A DNA stretch of 64,000 nucleotides, taken from Mycogone perniciosa. Its lineage: Eukaryota > Ascomycota > Sordariomycetes > Hypocreales > Hypocreaceae. Numbering within the stretch: position 1 is the stretch's first letter; each line of letters opens with the position of its first letter. A program made the position numbers and the translations under genes. The notes under the pieces are model-generated. The model saw nothing but the letters and a program-made list of their open reading frames with translations, searched no databases and was not told the origin of the DNA. Shown here piece after piece: positions 26,592 through 39,494 of the stretch. The stretch covers positions 166,816 to 230,815 of the forward strand of contig JAOALB010000092.1 of NCBI GenBank assembly GCA_025331125.1. Reading direction: 5' to 3'.

Positions 26592-27903
26592 TCATCTTCG
26601 GGGCACAGTGAATGTAAAAACAAACGAATTTTGGGCCCCATTCCCAAATAAGAACGGCGTATTGGCCTCAACCTGACTGTCCACCTGCATCGGTTCGTAT
26701 GACTCCCGACGGAGGATCTGCCGCCGGACTTGCCGTAGCGCGTGATCCTCGTAAATCATGCGCTTATTCCGGCCTTTGGGAGTTGGTGTTGTTGGCGGCG
26801 ATTTGAGTGATACTGGCGGCGCAATGGCCCACTCGCACGCTAGAATGCCGAAACGGACTTTATCTGGGTCCTCGTGCCGGCTTAGTCGGCTCGCCTTGGC
26901 GTAGCGGACGAATCTATCCTGAAGCCATGATTTGAGCTTCTGAACTTGCGGCTTGATGTTCCATTCCTTGTCGTTCGCCTCGTGGAACGTTCGATTACCG
27001 CAGCGCAAAGTGAGGGGGGGATGCTTGCCTGTGGCAATGAGAATCAGCCCTTCTCACAACGTGCTATATATTCTACGGGCCAAGGAACTCACTAGCATCG
27101 TCATTCCCCACCAAGTTCTGGCCAGCGTTGCCCAGTGACTGGGCTTTGGCTTTGCGCAGGAGAAAGTAGTCAACAAAGTAGAACTCCTCTAGGTTTGGCA
27201 GGTGCCTGGCTAGGAACTGATAGAGATGAACTGGGTAGACGACACTATTCGTTGATTCATGGACCTGCCCACACAAGGAGCATACCGATGGAACTGATTT
27301 CTCTTGCCATTGGTGACAGAAGCGGACCGCCACTCGCCGTATTAGTTCCAAGCCGGGACAGTTGGGGTCGATGCCAAAGCTGCATCCGCTTTCGAAGAGC
27401 TCGGGGGGGAAGTACTCGAGGAATACTACGTCTGACGAATTTTCTAGGGTTACCGGTGTGCCGTTGCTGAGGCGCAAGATGCCCTGTCTTGATGTCAGAC
27501 TCTTGGCCGTGGCCAGCGACTCTTTGCATGTCACAGAGAGGGTAGTCAGTTGTCGGTTGAGACCGTGGTAGGATGATATGTCGGATTCCTTGGTCGGGGC
27601 GAGCGGGACAAGTCGGGTGTCCCACATCTGCTTCGGTGCAACCTCATGCTTCACTTCCAAGGCAATCTCATCGTGTTCATCTGCATTTTCGGTGCCTTGC
27701 TGAGCCAGCGTCTGGGAAAGCGGCCGGCCCATGGATACCCATCTCCAGCTTCGGCCGCGGCTCTCCAGCTTGACAAAGTGCATCCCCGGAGTCGAGACTG
27801 TGGCCCGCCATATCTGCTGGCGGAGCTCGGGGGGAAGGCGGGGGAAAGGAGTGAATGTTCGGCACTCGTCGGGAATGTCGAATCTGATGGGCGATGAGGT
27901 CAT
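26592..27903 (-). CDS. 2EXR-type protein of unknown function
   Basis: Exons 27093-27903 and 26592-27028 give 415 aa; the intron GTGAGT...CACAG joins DDAS to KHPP. The N-terminus carries the fungal 2EXR motif (FTPFPRLPPELRQQIWRATV), found in many ascomycete proteins related to F-box-like sequences. Residues ~190-260 include one CxxC pair (CSLC) and a Leu/Tyr-rich stretch (VHLYQFLARHLPNLEEFYFV). The C-terminal exon is basic. No catalytic motif, signal peptide or membrane segment is evident. The family is expanded in fungi and its function is unknown. The gene appears intact. Confidence 0.82.
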
Positions 27904-29101
27904 TGTGAACGAAAGAAGACCGCGTCCGAGGGCTCCTGACAAAAGGAATGTGAAGGAGAACGTGAGGGAGAGGAGAACGTGTGTAGAGTTGTAGGATGGA
28001 GGTTGTCGACCTGAGAGCTGCCCAACAAGGTGCCTAGCACAGACCGACTGCCGATGACGTTATGCACTCGTACCAACGCCGTACTCGTACAAGTAAAGCA
28101 AGCGAAAGGAGGACTGTATTTTGCCGGCGCTGTTCTTCGACGCAGTACACAGAGAATGACGATGATGATGATGACGATGATTATTCTGGCGTGCAATTCA
28201 GGCAAAAAGAAAAAGAAAAAGAAAAGAAGAAGAAAACCACCAAAGCCGGCACAAGAGATAATAAAGGAAGAAAGAAATAGATGAGGCCGGTTTCTGGTCA
28301 GGCAGAGAAGGCGTGATAACAGGCTGCAAGGAAAGTGGCGGCCCAGGCGGGGTGACTGCTGTCCACCTCTTTGGTTTCGTTGGTTTCGGATACCGCCAAC
28401 AGAGCCGACGGTACGGGGCAGTACTTTGAAGACTCATACGAAGTACAGCTTGGCCGGCCCGGAGCGTACCTAGTAGGCAGAGGTGGGGTAAAGTGCGGCT
28501 TTACCAGGCATCCATGAGGTACTGCTCCGTACTCCATCCCGGGTTGCTTTGTACCCTTACGACTACCAAAAATAGGTACAGGGCAGGTACTCCGCTGAAT
28601 TACTTCATACACCTAAGGTAATATCAGTGATGTCTTTCTTCACTTGGAGAATTTGAGTGTGAACATGCCTGTTAACCGCTACATTAGGTGTTAACTTGGG
28701 TGCAAAGGGGATAGTCGACGCTGAAGTGCCATATTTATGTAAAGAAAGAAATGTTGACCATTTTACAGGTGTGCAACCAAATGTTATCTACTTGCTAGAC
28801 TAACTGCTCGGCATCCTCCCGCCCGCCCTTCCCTCTGTATCACATGCCGAGAGACAGATGAAATATCAGGGGTCCGTCCATACGGGTGGCATGACTCGCC
28901 CGACAGAGATGCTCAACCAGACAAAACAAAGGGCCAAGGCATCAACTGAACGACACACGCGCATTTCTCTTAAGCACGATACCTAGGTAGTAATCCGGGA
29001 CTTGAGACCCTTTTAATAGGGTATTGGTATTTTATTCCCATCATCAATACTACTACCTACGTATTTATCGAAACTCAGATGCTATATAATATATTTCAAC
29101 C
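27904..29101. other. intergenic region with microsatellites
   Basis: Upstream of the 2EXR gene. It contains a GAT-rich microsatellite (28157-28181) and an A/G-rich run (28201-28237), so the open frames here are repeat artefacts. Single TACTCCGTA-type units occur near 28520 and 28590. It separates the ordinary genes from the secondary-metabolite locus. Confidence 0.6.
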
Positions 29102-31054
29102 TCATGCGTGCCCGTTAGCTTCGTTGATCCCATTTGTCTCGTACCTCTTCAGCCCAAGACTCCCCCTCCTCAGGTTTGGCAAAAGCCCATTGAAAACATC
29201 GGTTGCAAAGTTATCTATGTGCATTGTGTCTTCTGTGCGCATCATCTGCCTGGCGCGGATGTGCTTAACCGCGCGCTGCTGCTCGGGAGAAAGATCAGGC
29301 TGATAGGCTGCACCATCGTTCGTGAGGGTGGAGTCATTGATCTTTTCCATTGCTGCTGCTTTATCATCTGCTTGTACAGGCTCGAAAGCATATGCGCAAA
29401 ACTCGAGAGTTTTGTTCAACTCCTCCTGAGTGAGTTTGTTGCTGTTGGCCGAGTCGGCAGTGCCCTGAATGACTATCACCTTGTTAGAGGGACTAGAAAT
29501 TAAAAAACCCGGGGGTCATCATGGACATACTAGGTCTGAAGAAGCCAAAAGCGCGATCAAAGTTGTCTTCGTCGAAATCGCTCAGAACGGGTTCGTCCTG
29601 ATTGCGGATCTGTCTGTAAGCACTCAACACCACGAGTAAAAACCTGGTATAGGCGTCTGTGACTTTCTTGCTATGCCAAGTCGCAGACACAGGCTCCTCG
29701 CAATGGCCTCGGATCGATGCACATATGGTCGTTGCGGCTGAGAGACCTCCAGTCAACGCGAGGTGGACTCCAGAGGAGAAGTATGGGTCAATAAAACATC
29801 CGGCGTCGCCGACAATTCGAGCGTACGGAAAGGCATATGCAGAGGCGTTGTACGAGTAGTCCGAGGCTGATTTGATGTTGCTGATGAGCTTGCCCTTGCC
29901 AATCAGGTCAAGGACGTTAGGCGCATGGTTCAAGGAATCGAGATAGAACTCCCGGGTATCCGCAAAATTAGATGTCGCCTTCTTTTGAGTGGCCAGCTTC
30001 TGATTCATAACAACGCCTACAGATGCCGTTCCGTTGTGCAAGGGGATGAACCAGGCCCAACCACTTTCATCTAGTATTTGTTAGTATCCAAGCATATCCA
30101 TTGCATATCGTCGATGTGTCGTACCTCGCAATGCCTCGAAGAAGGGCGAGTTTTCCCTTGGTGTTCCGGGGGCATAGGCACCGGCTCCCTCATAGTAACC
30201 CCAGTTAGCCACGTTCTTGAGACCCTGATTGTATCTCCGGTTCTTCATGTACTTGGTGCTTAGCACACCCGCTCGGCCACTTGCATCAACGACATAGTCA
30301 AAAGCGATTTCGCCAGTGGCTTTTGTCTCCTTGATCATATAAGTTGCCTTGACAGGGCGCCCTGGGTTGAGAGTCTCGGCAGAGCCGTCAGTCGGAGTCG
30401 CTGCATCCTCAAAAAGGATCGACTTGACTTGAACACCATCAAATATCTTTGCGCCCTCTTTGCCAGCGTGCTGGAACATCAGATTGTCCGCCTCGGAACG
30501 AACCACATTCCAGGCGTAGTTGTTAGGTCCTCCCGCAGCAATGAAGTCGGTGTCTAGGGATGATCATTAGCGAATGGAACATTGACTTTACATGACAAAA
30601 TACCCACAGCCCTCGCGTTTATTTTTGTTCAGTTTGAAAGCTGCTCCTGGCTGCGATATTCTTAGTTGTCTTTGCAGAGTTTATGTAAATATCAGTCTAG
30701 GCGCACCTTCTTCGTAAACCCGTACTGATCAAACACGGTGTCCAGGTCAATGAATTTGAGCAGATGGCGCATAGATGCCAGCATACTTTCGCCAATGTGA
30801 TACCTAAAGAGTCTAAGGTTAAGGAAACCAAAAGAAAATCCAGACTTTTGACGGCGGCATCAAGACGAACCAGAATGAGGCCGAACATGTCTGTATAGAT
30901 TTGAATTGTGTAGTAGCACTCACCTAGGGAATTTGTCTGCTTCAAGAACGACAGTGTCAATGCCCTCCCGGGCGAGAGCCGCAGCAGTATAGGACCCTCC
31001 GGGGCCGGCTCCTATCACAAGGACAGTACATCTCTCTGGAACCGAGTTAGACAT
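29102..31054 (-). CDS. flavin-dependent halogenase (AscD-like)
   Basis: Six exons (30924-31054, 30707-30803, 30608-30650, 30125-30553, 29531-30070, 29102-29472) join in phase to 536 aa. The FAD-binding Rossmann motif GAGPGGS is at residues 15-21. The halogenase hallmark WxWxIP is rebuilt across intron 4 (GWAWFIP, W238-P243). A Lys in GAAFK (about K82) is in the place of the lysine that holds the haloamine in tryptophan-type halogenases. A second family block FIDPYFSSGVHLAL follows. Fungal members chlorinate phenolic rings with FADH2 from a separate reductase. Beside an orsellinic-type PKS, aryl-aldehyde-forming reductase and prenyltransferase, the obvious role is ring chlorination as by AscD (ilicicolin B to A). 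That substrate is inferred. No lesion is seen. Confidence 0.92.
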
Positions 31055-31249
31055 GATTACTGGGATAGAGTGCTAAAGTTTCTTCGGCTGTGATAGAGTA
31101 CAGCAGAAAATGTAGAGATTGGAAAAGGCCTTCTCCTTTTCTTTGACATGTCCGTAGCTCTGTACTATACATGGTGTCTTCATGTTGGCAGCTATCGGAG
31201 ATTTTGGCGTGGAGCAAAATTCACCGAGAGTAATGCGCCGCAGGATCAG

Positions 31250-31330
31250 TTACCCGTTGGTGGGTCCTCTGGAAACCAGCTAAAGCGATTGTCCTTTTAG
31301 TTGGTTTCCAGAGGACCCACCAACGGGTAA
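31250..31330. mobile_element. perfect-hairpin MITE with TA target duplication
   Basis: Two 29-nt arms (31250-31278 and 31302-31330) are exact reverse complements around a 23-nt loop. The core begins CCCGTTGGTGGGTCC and ends with its complement, flanked on both sides by TA (31251-31252 and 31328-31329), as expected for a Tc1/mariner-type miniature element. Perfect arms suggest a young insertion or strong constraint. It lies ~200 bp upstream of the halogenase start codon. Confidence 0.8.
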
Positions 31331-31480
31331 TACTAATCACCGTAACAGCTTCCAGCCGCAGTACTAGTATGATCTACGGCTAACATCAGTGAGACGGTTC
31401 GATGTGGCGGCAAGACATTGGACTGTGAACGGTGACCCTATCAGGACTTAAAATAGTGGAATCAATAGTGCTATTTCCCA
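31331..31480 (+). repeat. inverted-repeat copy A (left of PKS)
   Basis: This ~150-bp segment is closely matched by the reverse complement of 40293-40445. The best block starts GGCTAACATCAGTGAGAC and runs through GATGTGGCGGCAAGAC to ATCAATAGTGCTATTTCC. Differences are mostly C/T and G/A. It is non-coding and probably transposon-derived. Confidence 0.8.
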
Positions 31481-32931
31481 TGTATAGTCAGCCCCTGAAT
31501 GCAACGCTGAACACAACTCAATCTGACTAATAACCCCAATCTCAGCTTGAGCTCGAGCTTGCAAGCCGATCGATCCGGCTTGAATCGAATTGAGTAAATT
31601 GATCCACCCAGCAATAACCCTAAGCTATAATAGGAATAATTAAATTGCATTATGGAATAGGAATTCTCAGGCATTAGCATAAACGCAAAATTTCAATATT
31701 ATACAAGTAGTAGATATTACTTATATAATAATAGTGGTTATATAAATATAAATATTTGCCTTTAAAGTTAATATAATTAAAGTTATTAAAATTAAAGTAA
31801 ATAATATTTAAAGTTAAAGGTAAACTAAATATAAAATTAAAGCTAAAGTTTTAAAAATAAATTATTTATATTTCTTGAGATTATTAAGAATGAAGGATAT
31901 TAATATATACCTATATTGTAATAATTTAGTCTTTTGGAAGTATGTTTTTGCAGTTAATATGGCAGTGGCGGTAGTGGCACACTGTAGGTGGGTCTGGGTA
32001 GACTTTTACTTTCTAGACTTAACACGGGGATGCGATAGGATTGAAGAACTAGTACTAGTACTACTCCGTACCCCGAGATCTGATGAATCCCTGCCACGGG
32101 ATATTCTTTCTATTTACAGTAGTAATCCGGAGAATCAAACCCTGCCTAGCATCTTTGATCAACGCTTTGAAATCAACGCTTGTGTTTGCCTGCTTACAAA
32201 CATTTGTAGTAAGACATAGCGACCAGGATCTGCACGGCCAAGGCCTCTGACTACATACAACTCCTTGCTGCAGCGCGAAGATCCAGGAGTGGATGATAAA
32301 TTCCCTCATGTAAGCTATATCTACTACGCACCAAAAACGAAATGGATGTATGAAAAACAAGAATTTAGCCTTTGTAAATTGTCTCAAGTGGTATGAAAAC
32401 CACATACATCTCATGAAGGTGCAGGTTTGCTGTCAAACCGTTGTACCAGACCAGCAAAAGTGAAGTGTACACCTCAGCAATTGTAGCTGATAGTGTAAGT
32501 TATATTGCATTTGACATTTGCAGAGTATTGAACTTCCTGAAACTACCCATGGTAGTATCTACATATCACATGAAAGTGACATATTACATGCAAGTGAGAT
32601 TTTGGATATGTCTGGTGGTGACTTCATCCATGTGCTGAGACAGGCCCAGCGTTGTCATAGTTTTATATGCACTGAACACTCAGCTGAGGTCCAGAGCCCT
32701 TCCTATACTTTTCCATTGCCCGAGACCACTTAGACTGACTTCGCAAATGTGACTGGTCATCAGAAAATTAATGCAAAGTACACTTCACAGGGTAGGTTAC
32801 GGACGCAGGTATGTACAGTGAATATGTCTATCTGTAATTAACAATTTGTAGTTCAGTCTCCATACTCCAAGTATCCGGTTTGCTAAACAATCTGAAATCT
32901 TTTCAATGATCGAACTCTTGCATATATCGCC
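31481..32931. other. intergenic region with AT-rich island
   Basis: About 31,610-31,930 is extremely AT-rich (long A/T runs, TTAAAG and AATATAAA words), as expected of RIP-degraded repeat DNA. The rest, up to the PKS stop codon, has no gene I recognise; open frames there lack domain character. Confidence 0.65.
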
Positions 32932-35900
32932 TCAACAATAGTCCCTCCGGGCATTCTCAAGTTCTCGTAGTAGAAAGTCGTACCCTGGTCCTACCCCTTG
33001 GTCCCATTGTTTGCTACCAGAAGTCACACCAAGGTCAAAGATATGCTTCGCCCCCTTTACAAGCAATATACCACCCTTTATTCCATTCTCTTCCATAGCT
33101 TGCCCAAACTCTACTGCCTTTCCAAAAGGCACAATCTCATCTTCGTCCCCAATAATCAGGTAAGTTGGTGTGTGGTAGTTTCCTTTCCGCATCTGGGCAA
33201 GGGGACTGAAAGAAGCGGCGCGATGAGCGTCAGCACGCTGTAACTCGCCGCCATCAGACGGTAAGCCATTGAATAGAAGAGACATGCCATTCTCTTCTTT
33301 AACAAGGGCAAGGACTAACTCGGAACGTGGGTCTCCTGGCTGGATCCACCCAAGTTTCGTTGTGTCGAAGGTATTGAATGAATGGGCAGTGGTCTGGCAT
33401 TAGAGAAAAAGGTTAGAACCTACATCCATAATTCTAAAAAAAAAAGAGTTCAGGCACTTACCGGTCCGTGTGGAAGAGCGTTGTATATTTGGCTAAAAGA
33501 CATCGTCCGCGGCGCATATCCTTGTCCCATCACAATTGGCTCTGTTGCCAATTAGTATATAATTTCTGGGAAGAGAGATAGATGCCATACCTTCTGGATT
33601 GTATTCCACAGGGCAGTAGAAGCTCAGTACCGCTAAAGGAGGTGGAAGTCCGATTTTAGGCAGAGTCCATGACGTTGTCATTGCCAGAGTACCACCCGTA
33701 GACCAACCAATGACCACGAACTTGGTAGGGTCGATATCAATACCCTTGGATGCCATCAACTGGGGCAAGTCTCTCTGTGCCCATGCACATGCATCTCGTA
33801 CGTCAGTCATGGGACCATCTAAGACATTCACATGCGGACAAAGTCGATAATCTAGGCTGACTGGGAGTATTCCGTTTTCGAGTAAGAAGCTTGTCTGTGA
33901 AGGTCGTACCGCTTTTCGTGATAGTGTCAAATGGCCGCCACCATGGATCATGAGAGCTATTCACAAATTGTCAGTTACATAGGTCTTACAAAATCAGGCT
34001 AAAATGCTTACCTATAGGCATCTTCTGGGTTGGCACTTCCATTGGGATAAAAATATCGGCAGGTATGTTGACTCCATCGACTACCTTATAGATAACCGTT
34101 TCGATCTTGTGGCGAGACCGTGAATTTTGAGATGACTTCAACGAAAAACTGTCCACAGGGGAATCCCCTGCCAGTGAGGTTGTTCCGCTAGATTTCGTAG
34201 AGGACCCAGAACAACCTGCGAATGTATCCGTTGATTCGGAATCGGTTTCATAACATTCGAGTGAGGTTTTCAAAATCGTGGAATGGAAGAGTTTTGACAG
34301 AGATCTGACACTGCCTGACAAGAGATCTTCTGTTGTAACTTGAATGCCCAATTTTGACTCGATCTCGTCTGCCAGCTCAATGGACGCCAATGAATCTATA
34401 CCCATACTTCCCAAACCCTCGTCATCGTGAATGTCGGACACTTTGATTCCAGTATAAGAGGATATCAGCGACTTGAGTTCGTCAATCTTATTAGACGGAT
34501 CCTCAAGACTGTTGGAGTGCACGTTGAATTCCGGTTCCTGCTGTCTGATGTTTGCGGTGACAATACCAAGTTTAGCCTGCAGCCTATCGATATTGTCTCC
34601 GAAAGAGTCCCTAGGGGTGAGCTTTCTGCTGGTAGTGGAAGCAGATGGGATCACTGGTGGCTCTCGGGTTCGTGGATTGGCAGCTTCCAACACCCGTTCA
34701 AGCTTCGCAGCTTCCGTCTTCATGAACTGGATCTTGGTTCCATATGCTACCAATTTGCCGTTTTCAGAAAAGGCAAAGACGGAGCCACTGGAGGTCTTGC
34801 TATCAACAGCTGTATATGTGGCATAGACTATCCATGTTTGTGTTTTGTGGAATTCAGTCGGTAAGATGACCATCTTGTCGATGCAGGACGCAATGTATAT
34901 CTCCTCACTTGAATCATTTCGACAATTGATAAGCAGACCAAGCACTTGGATGAAAGTGTCCAGTGTAACGGCATCAAAAAACTCCGTTACTGTGCTCTCT
35001 AAATTAGTGAAAGTCGAGTTCGGGACCTTAATTTCTGCGAGTGCCTGCTTCGTGCCCAAAATAATGCTCGAGATACCTCGCAGCACATCTGAGTATTCCA
35101 CTACATTCGAGAATAGAGAGTAAGCTGTCTTCCTCATCAGCCTCTCAGAATCGGCATTATTTCTCAAGGAAATCATTGCTTCCGAGACAAGCTGCTCATA
35201 AAGTTGCATGTCGGAACTTGCAATTGCAGATCTGATCAAGTCACCTTCGGAATGCGTTGATTTGGGTGATGATTGCACCACATAATGCCAAGAGTCAGCT
35301 CCAGTATTTCGGTTCAGATAGAGTTGAACATTCAACCCGTCACCACAACCAAGTGGTCTGTGGAATACCACATTCTGGAACGTAATCGTTTTCCTTCTCA
35401 GTTCAAACCCAATATTCTCAGCCCCCATGACAGCAGCTTCCATGTACATGGAAGCCGGGCATAAGGGCTTTTGGCGCACGGCGTGACCCTTGACAATTTT
35501 GGTGTATCTTTCCGTAGTAGTGTGAAGGTGGAATTGATGTGATAGCCCCTCAGATCCAACAGGCCCTTTGTAGCTCACAAGTTGGGCCTTGTTTTGGCCC
35601 GCTACACCTGTAGTGGAGCTCTGCAAAGATCGTGAGGTTCTTTGCTCTTCTACAGCACGGTCAACATGATCCAACCAATGTTTAGGGCGGTCAAAGTTGT
35701 AGGGCGGTAGCCAGATGGGTTTCAAGTTCATGGACTTGGGTGTCAGGAAGGACCAAAGAGTGTTGGCTATTCCTTCGCGCCACAAACTGGTGGTTGCTAT
35801 TACTGGCGATGTCACCGCCTGGAAAGTATGCACTTGAGGTTGTGCAACGGCCTTCTTTGTCATGGCAATGATGGGTGTGTTTAGCCCAGCTTCAAGCCAG

Positions 35901-38900
35901 ACACAGGGACCCTGCCTCTCCTCCAAGCGCCGAACGGCATCAACGAAATATACCGGATCTCTGGCATGCTTTGCAAGATAGTTTGAACGCTCTTCATCAG
36001 ACCTGAGGTTGTTTCCGGAGCTCGTCTCCAGGGGTATTGTGGGTTCTTTGAACTTGAGAGTCTTTGCAAGCAGAATCAAATCCCCCAAAAGGGGTTCTGT
36101 GAATCGGGAGTGAAAGCCATGACTAACATTGAGGCGTTGGTATCGGAGGCCTTGATATCTAGAATCTTGCAGAATGATCTCCTCAGCCATAGTAATTGAA
36201 GTGTCCTTGCCGACCACAACATGGCTGGTGCGGCTGTTGTAACATGCAATCTCAAGCGCTTCATCTTTATGGCTCGTGTTGGCGTTGACAACCTCCATGA
36301 GTGATTGTACAGTATCAAGCTCAGCATGAATTGCCAACATAGTTCCGCGCTCGGGACCCCATTTCTCTTTCATCAACTCAGCTCGCGTATAGACAACCTT
36401 CAAAGCATCTGCGAGGGAAAGGACTCCAGAAACTGCTAGTGCCGCAAGTTCACCTAGGCTGTGTCCAATGACGGCGTCCACCTTGAGTCCGCCATCAAGC
36501 CAGCACTTTGCACAAGCATATTGCACAACAACAGTGCCACACTGAAGCATCACAGGGTCTGATATAGGCCCATCCTCATTCAAAGCTGGCAGAATATCTG
36601 GGCATCCGAAACTCTGGAGTATATCGTTGCAAGCCTTGATGTATTCCTGGAGTCGCGGATTGGCCTGCAAAATGGATGGATCGAGCGCAATGTTCGTCCT
36701 AGACTGACCAGATAGAACCAGGACGAGTTTCTTCGGAGTTTTGGAGGCCTGAAAGAAATCATCTAGGAATTTCTTACGGAGCTGGTCAACAACATTGGAG
36801 AGATCAGATGCAGTTATAGCCCATCGAACAGAGTGATGTTTCCGACGCTCGCTCAGCGTGAACGCCAGATTACTGACTGTCAGATCAGAAGCCGACTTCG
36901 TGATGTACGAGGCAAGATCCGTGGCGTATCTTTGTAAACTCTCCGCCGAAGCTGCACTAAGAAGTATTGGATGGGTATGAGTAGATGTACTGGTAAGATT
37001 CTTTGACGAACTGTCGTTTCCCTCCAGCCACTCCGAGCAGAGAAGTGCAGAGTTGCTACCGGAGGCCCCATAGCTATTTATCAGCGCAACTCGACGGCCC
37101 GCGTTCCATGGGGTCAACTTCACGGGAATGTTTATCTTGTCGGGTTCCAGAGGAGGGATTTTGCGATTGAGACGTTTGAAGCCTTGCAGAGGCGGGATCA
37201 TCCGATGTTGGAGCATTGTTAGGACTTTGACTAAACTTGCTACTCCTGCTGCAGTCTCGCTGTGACCAAGGTTCGCCTTGAGGGAACCGATGTATAGGGA
37301 GTCGGCCCGTTTGGGCCCTCCGAACACTTCACGCACACTGTCGATCTCAATGGGATCCCCGGCCTGGGTTCCGGTTCCATGCGTTTCAACGTATGAAACA
37401 ACATTCGCCCGTACACCTGCTTTCCTGAGAATTCCCCTATACAGTGCCTTTTGGGCAGTTCCATCCGGTACAGTGATGCCGGTTGAGCGTAGGCCACCTT
37501 GATTCGTAGCAATGGCCGGGATTACACCCATGATGCAATCCCCATCCTCAATCGCCTTGCCGAGTGGCTTCAGAACAACTAGACCAACGCCATCAGCACG
37601 ACAGTAGCCATCCCCAGAGTCGTCAAAGGGCTTGCATTGACCAGTTGGGCTGAGAAAGTTGGCTTTGGCGAGATCTAAATAGTTGTTGATACCGGTAATC
37701 ACATTAACGCCACCTGCTAGTGCCATCGAACATTCACCAGAGTTGATGGCTTGACATGCCCGATTAACAGCGACGATTGAAGCAGAGCATGCAGTGTTGA
37801 TGACTTCTGAAGGGCCAGTCCATCCGAAATGGTAACTTATCTTGCCTGATAAGAAAGCTCTGATGGTCCCGGTAGCAGTAAAGGCGGAAGGGTTGTACGC
37901 GCTTGTATTTTCGAGGTATTCTGTGTAGCTGGCCCCAATGAAACAACCAACAGCATCTCCACGATCTCGTCGGTGATGCCTCATGTAGCCACTGGAGTCC
38001 ATGGCCTCAAAAGCAGTGGATAATAAAAGACGTTGCTGGGGATCCATATATTTCGCTTCCCGAGGACTCATGCCGAAGAAAGCGTGGTCGAAAGCCTCCA
38101 CATCGTCAATGAAGTTCCCAAAAAGGTCTCGCTTGCTGGCCCATTCCTTGTCTTGGGATGCTCTGTATGATTCCTTCAAATTGACCCTATCCACCCGAAG
38201 TTTTTCGAGCCGCGATTTCCCGTGTGAGACAATGTCCCAGAGTTGATCAAGCGAATCAGCCCCTGGAAGGTGACAAGCAGCGCCGACAATTGCGATGGCA
38301 TCAGTTGGGAAAGACTTCGCTGTGTCTGGGACTGTGTTGAGAGAGGCAAGATGAGTTACCAAAGACATGTCTAGTTTCGTGATTTCGAGCTCATGATTTC
38401 GAGATAATGCCTGTGGAACAGTGTTTCCGATACCGAAAAATGCAAAGGTGTGGGATCGCTGTCCTGTGTGTTGAAGATCCACTCCCAAATTGTGGATGAC
38501 TTGAGACCAGTCACATCGTGATGCTAGTATGGTGTTAATGACCTCATTCCTTAATGGCTGTGCGGTTTTGGCCAGTGACTCTCCTGTTCTGTTCGATCGT
38601 ACTGTCACTTGGAGGAGCTCGGTATCTGGAAATGGTAGTGTATCGAGTGTGCTGGATAACTCGCTGCATTGTTTTGCCAACATTGCGTTGTCGGGATTAT
38701 GCAGTTTGCTTCGGATGTGTATCATCTTTGAATAGAGTCCTTGCTTGTCTGTATATGCTTTCAGATCGGCAATCTGATCGGCTGGCGCAGCGATGCTGAT
38801 CGTTTTAGAATCGCTGATACCAGAAATATACGCCTGCTTCTGTCAGAAAGTAGATCCTGCTGGAGAGAGAAAATACAACACCTACTCCAGGGAACATTTC

Positions 38901-39494
38901 TACCATCTTATCTCCTTCATCTTGACTTCGCAAGCGGGCAACCATTGTAGTTGGCCCTGGGTTTGATGAGGTCTCACCGAGATCACCAAATGCCCCAATC
39001 GCGAGAGCTGTACGAATCCCAACTGCGGCATGTCTTGCAAGCTCTATTTCATCTCTGGAAGATGCGACGATCGTTGCCGATAGCAGTCCAATACAAAAGC
39101 CTTGAACGCCGCCGTCCTGAAGCCCTTTCATAAATTGGGAGTGACTTCTCCCTGCTAGATTTAGATACTCGAAGTACTGCACAATTTGTATGACGATTAA
39201 AAGGGGTAGCGTAACGATTCCTGACATATCTGACACCAGCAAATCAGATTCGCCGGTTTCAATCCAGACCGGGAAGCTCTGGATACGTCCCCGTCCATCC
39301 TTGAGGTTTGATATGTCGTGCCGTGAAGAAGCCAAAATTTGCCATGTCTCTGGCAGGCTAACAACAGCATCAAGAATTGGTTTTAGAAGTGGTTCTTCAA
39401 GTAAGTGTAATCGGACATGTGCTAGATATGATGGCTTTGGGGGGTTATTCTGGGGGGAGAAGATTGCCGCCGAGGGAGAGGATTTCGACAACAT
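32932..39494 (-). CDS. non-reducing polyketide synthase SAT-KS-AT-PT-ACP-TE (orsellinic acid type)
   Basis: Five exons (38886-39494, 34012-38833, 33591-33956, 33462-33541, 32932-33393) give 2112 aa in phase. SAT: GVQGFCIGLLSA in exon 1. KS from ~380: TACSAS (Cys552), HGTGT (His688), NLGHSE (His727). AT: GHSLGE (Ser995). PT ~1290-1590: GHAVRQKPLCPAS (His1320) and an Asp in DAVTLDTFIQ. One ACP: GIDSL (Ser1684). The C-terminal ~300 aa is an esterase-type thioesterase (HGGGH, GWSTGG, GDEDE, GAKHIF) like those of MpaC/AusA-group and StbA-type synthases. There is no methyltransferase domain, so an unmethylated tetraketide such as orsellinic acid is expected. All catalytic residues are present, so the gene looks functional. 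Product assignment rests on family and neighbours. Confidence 0.94.

Noticed and set aside
28030..28284. Frames with poly-Met/Asp and poly-Lys stretches
   Set aside because: They are translations of a GAT microsatellite and an A/G-rich run.
29102..31054. Assignment as a phenol monooxygenase or geranylgeranyl-reductase-like flavoprotein
   Set aside because: The WxWxIP motif and the GAAFK lysine point to a flavin-dependent halogenase.
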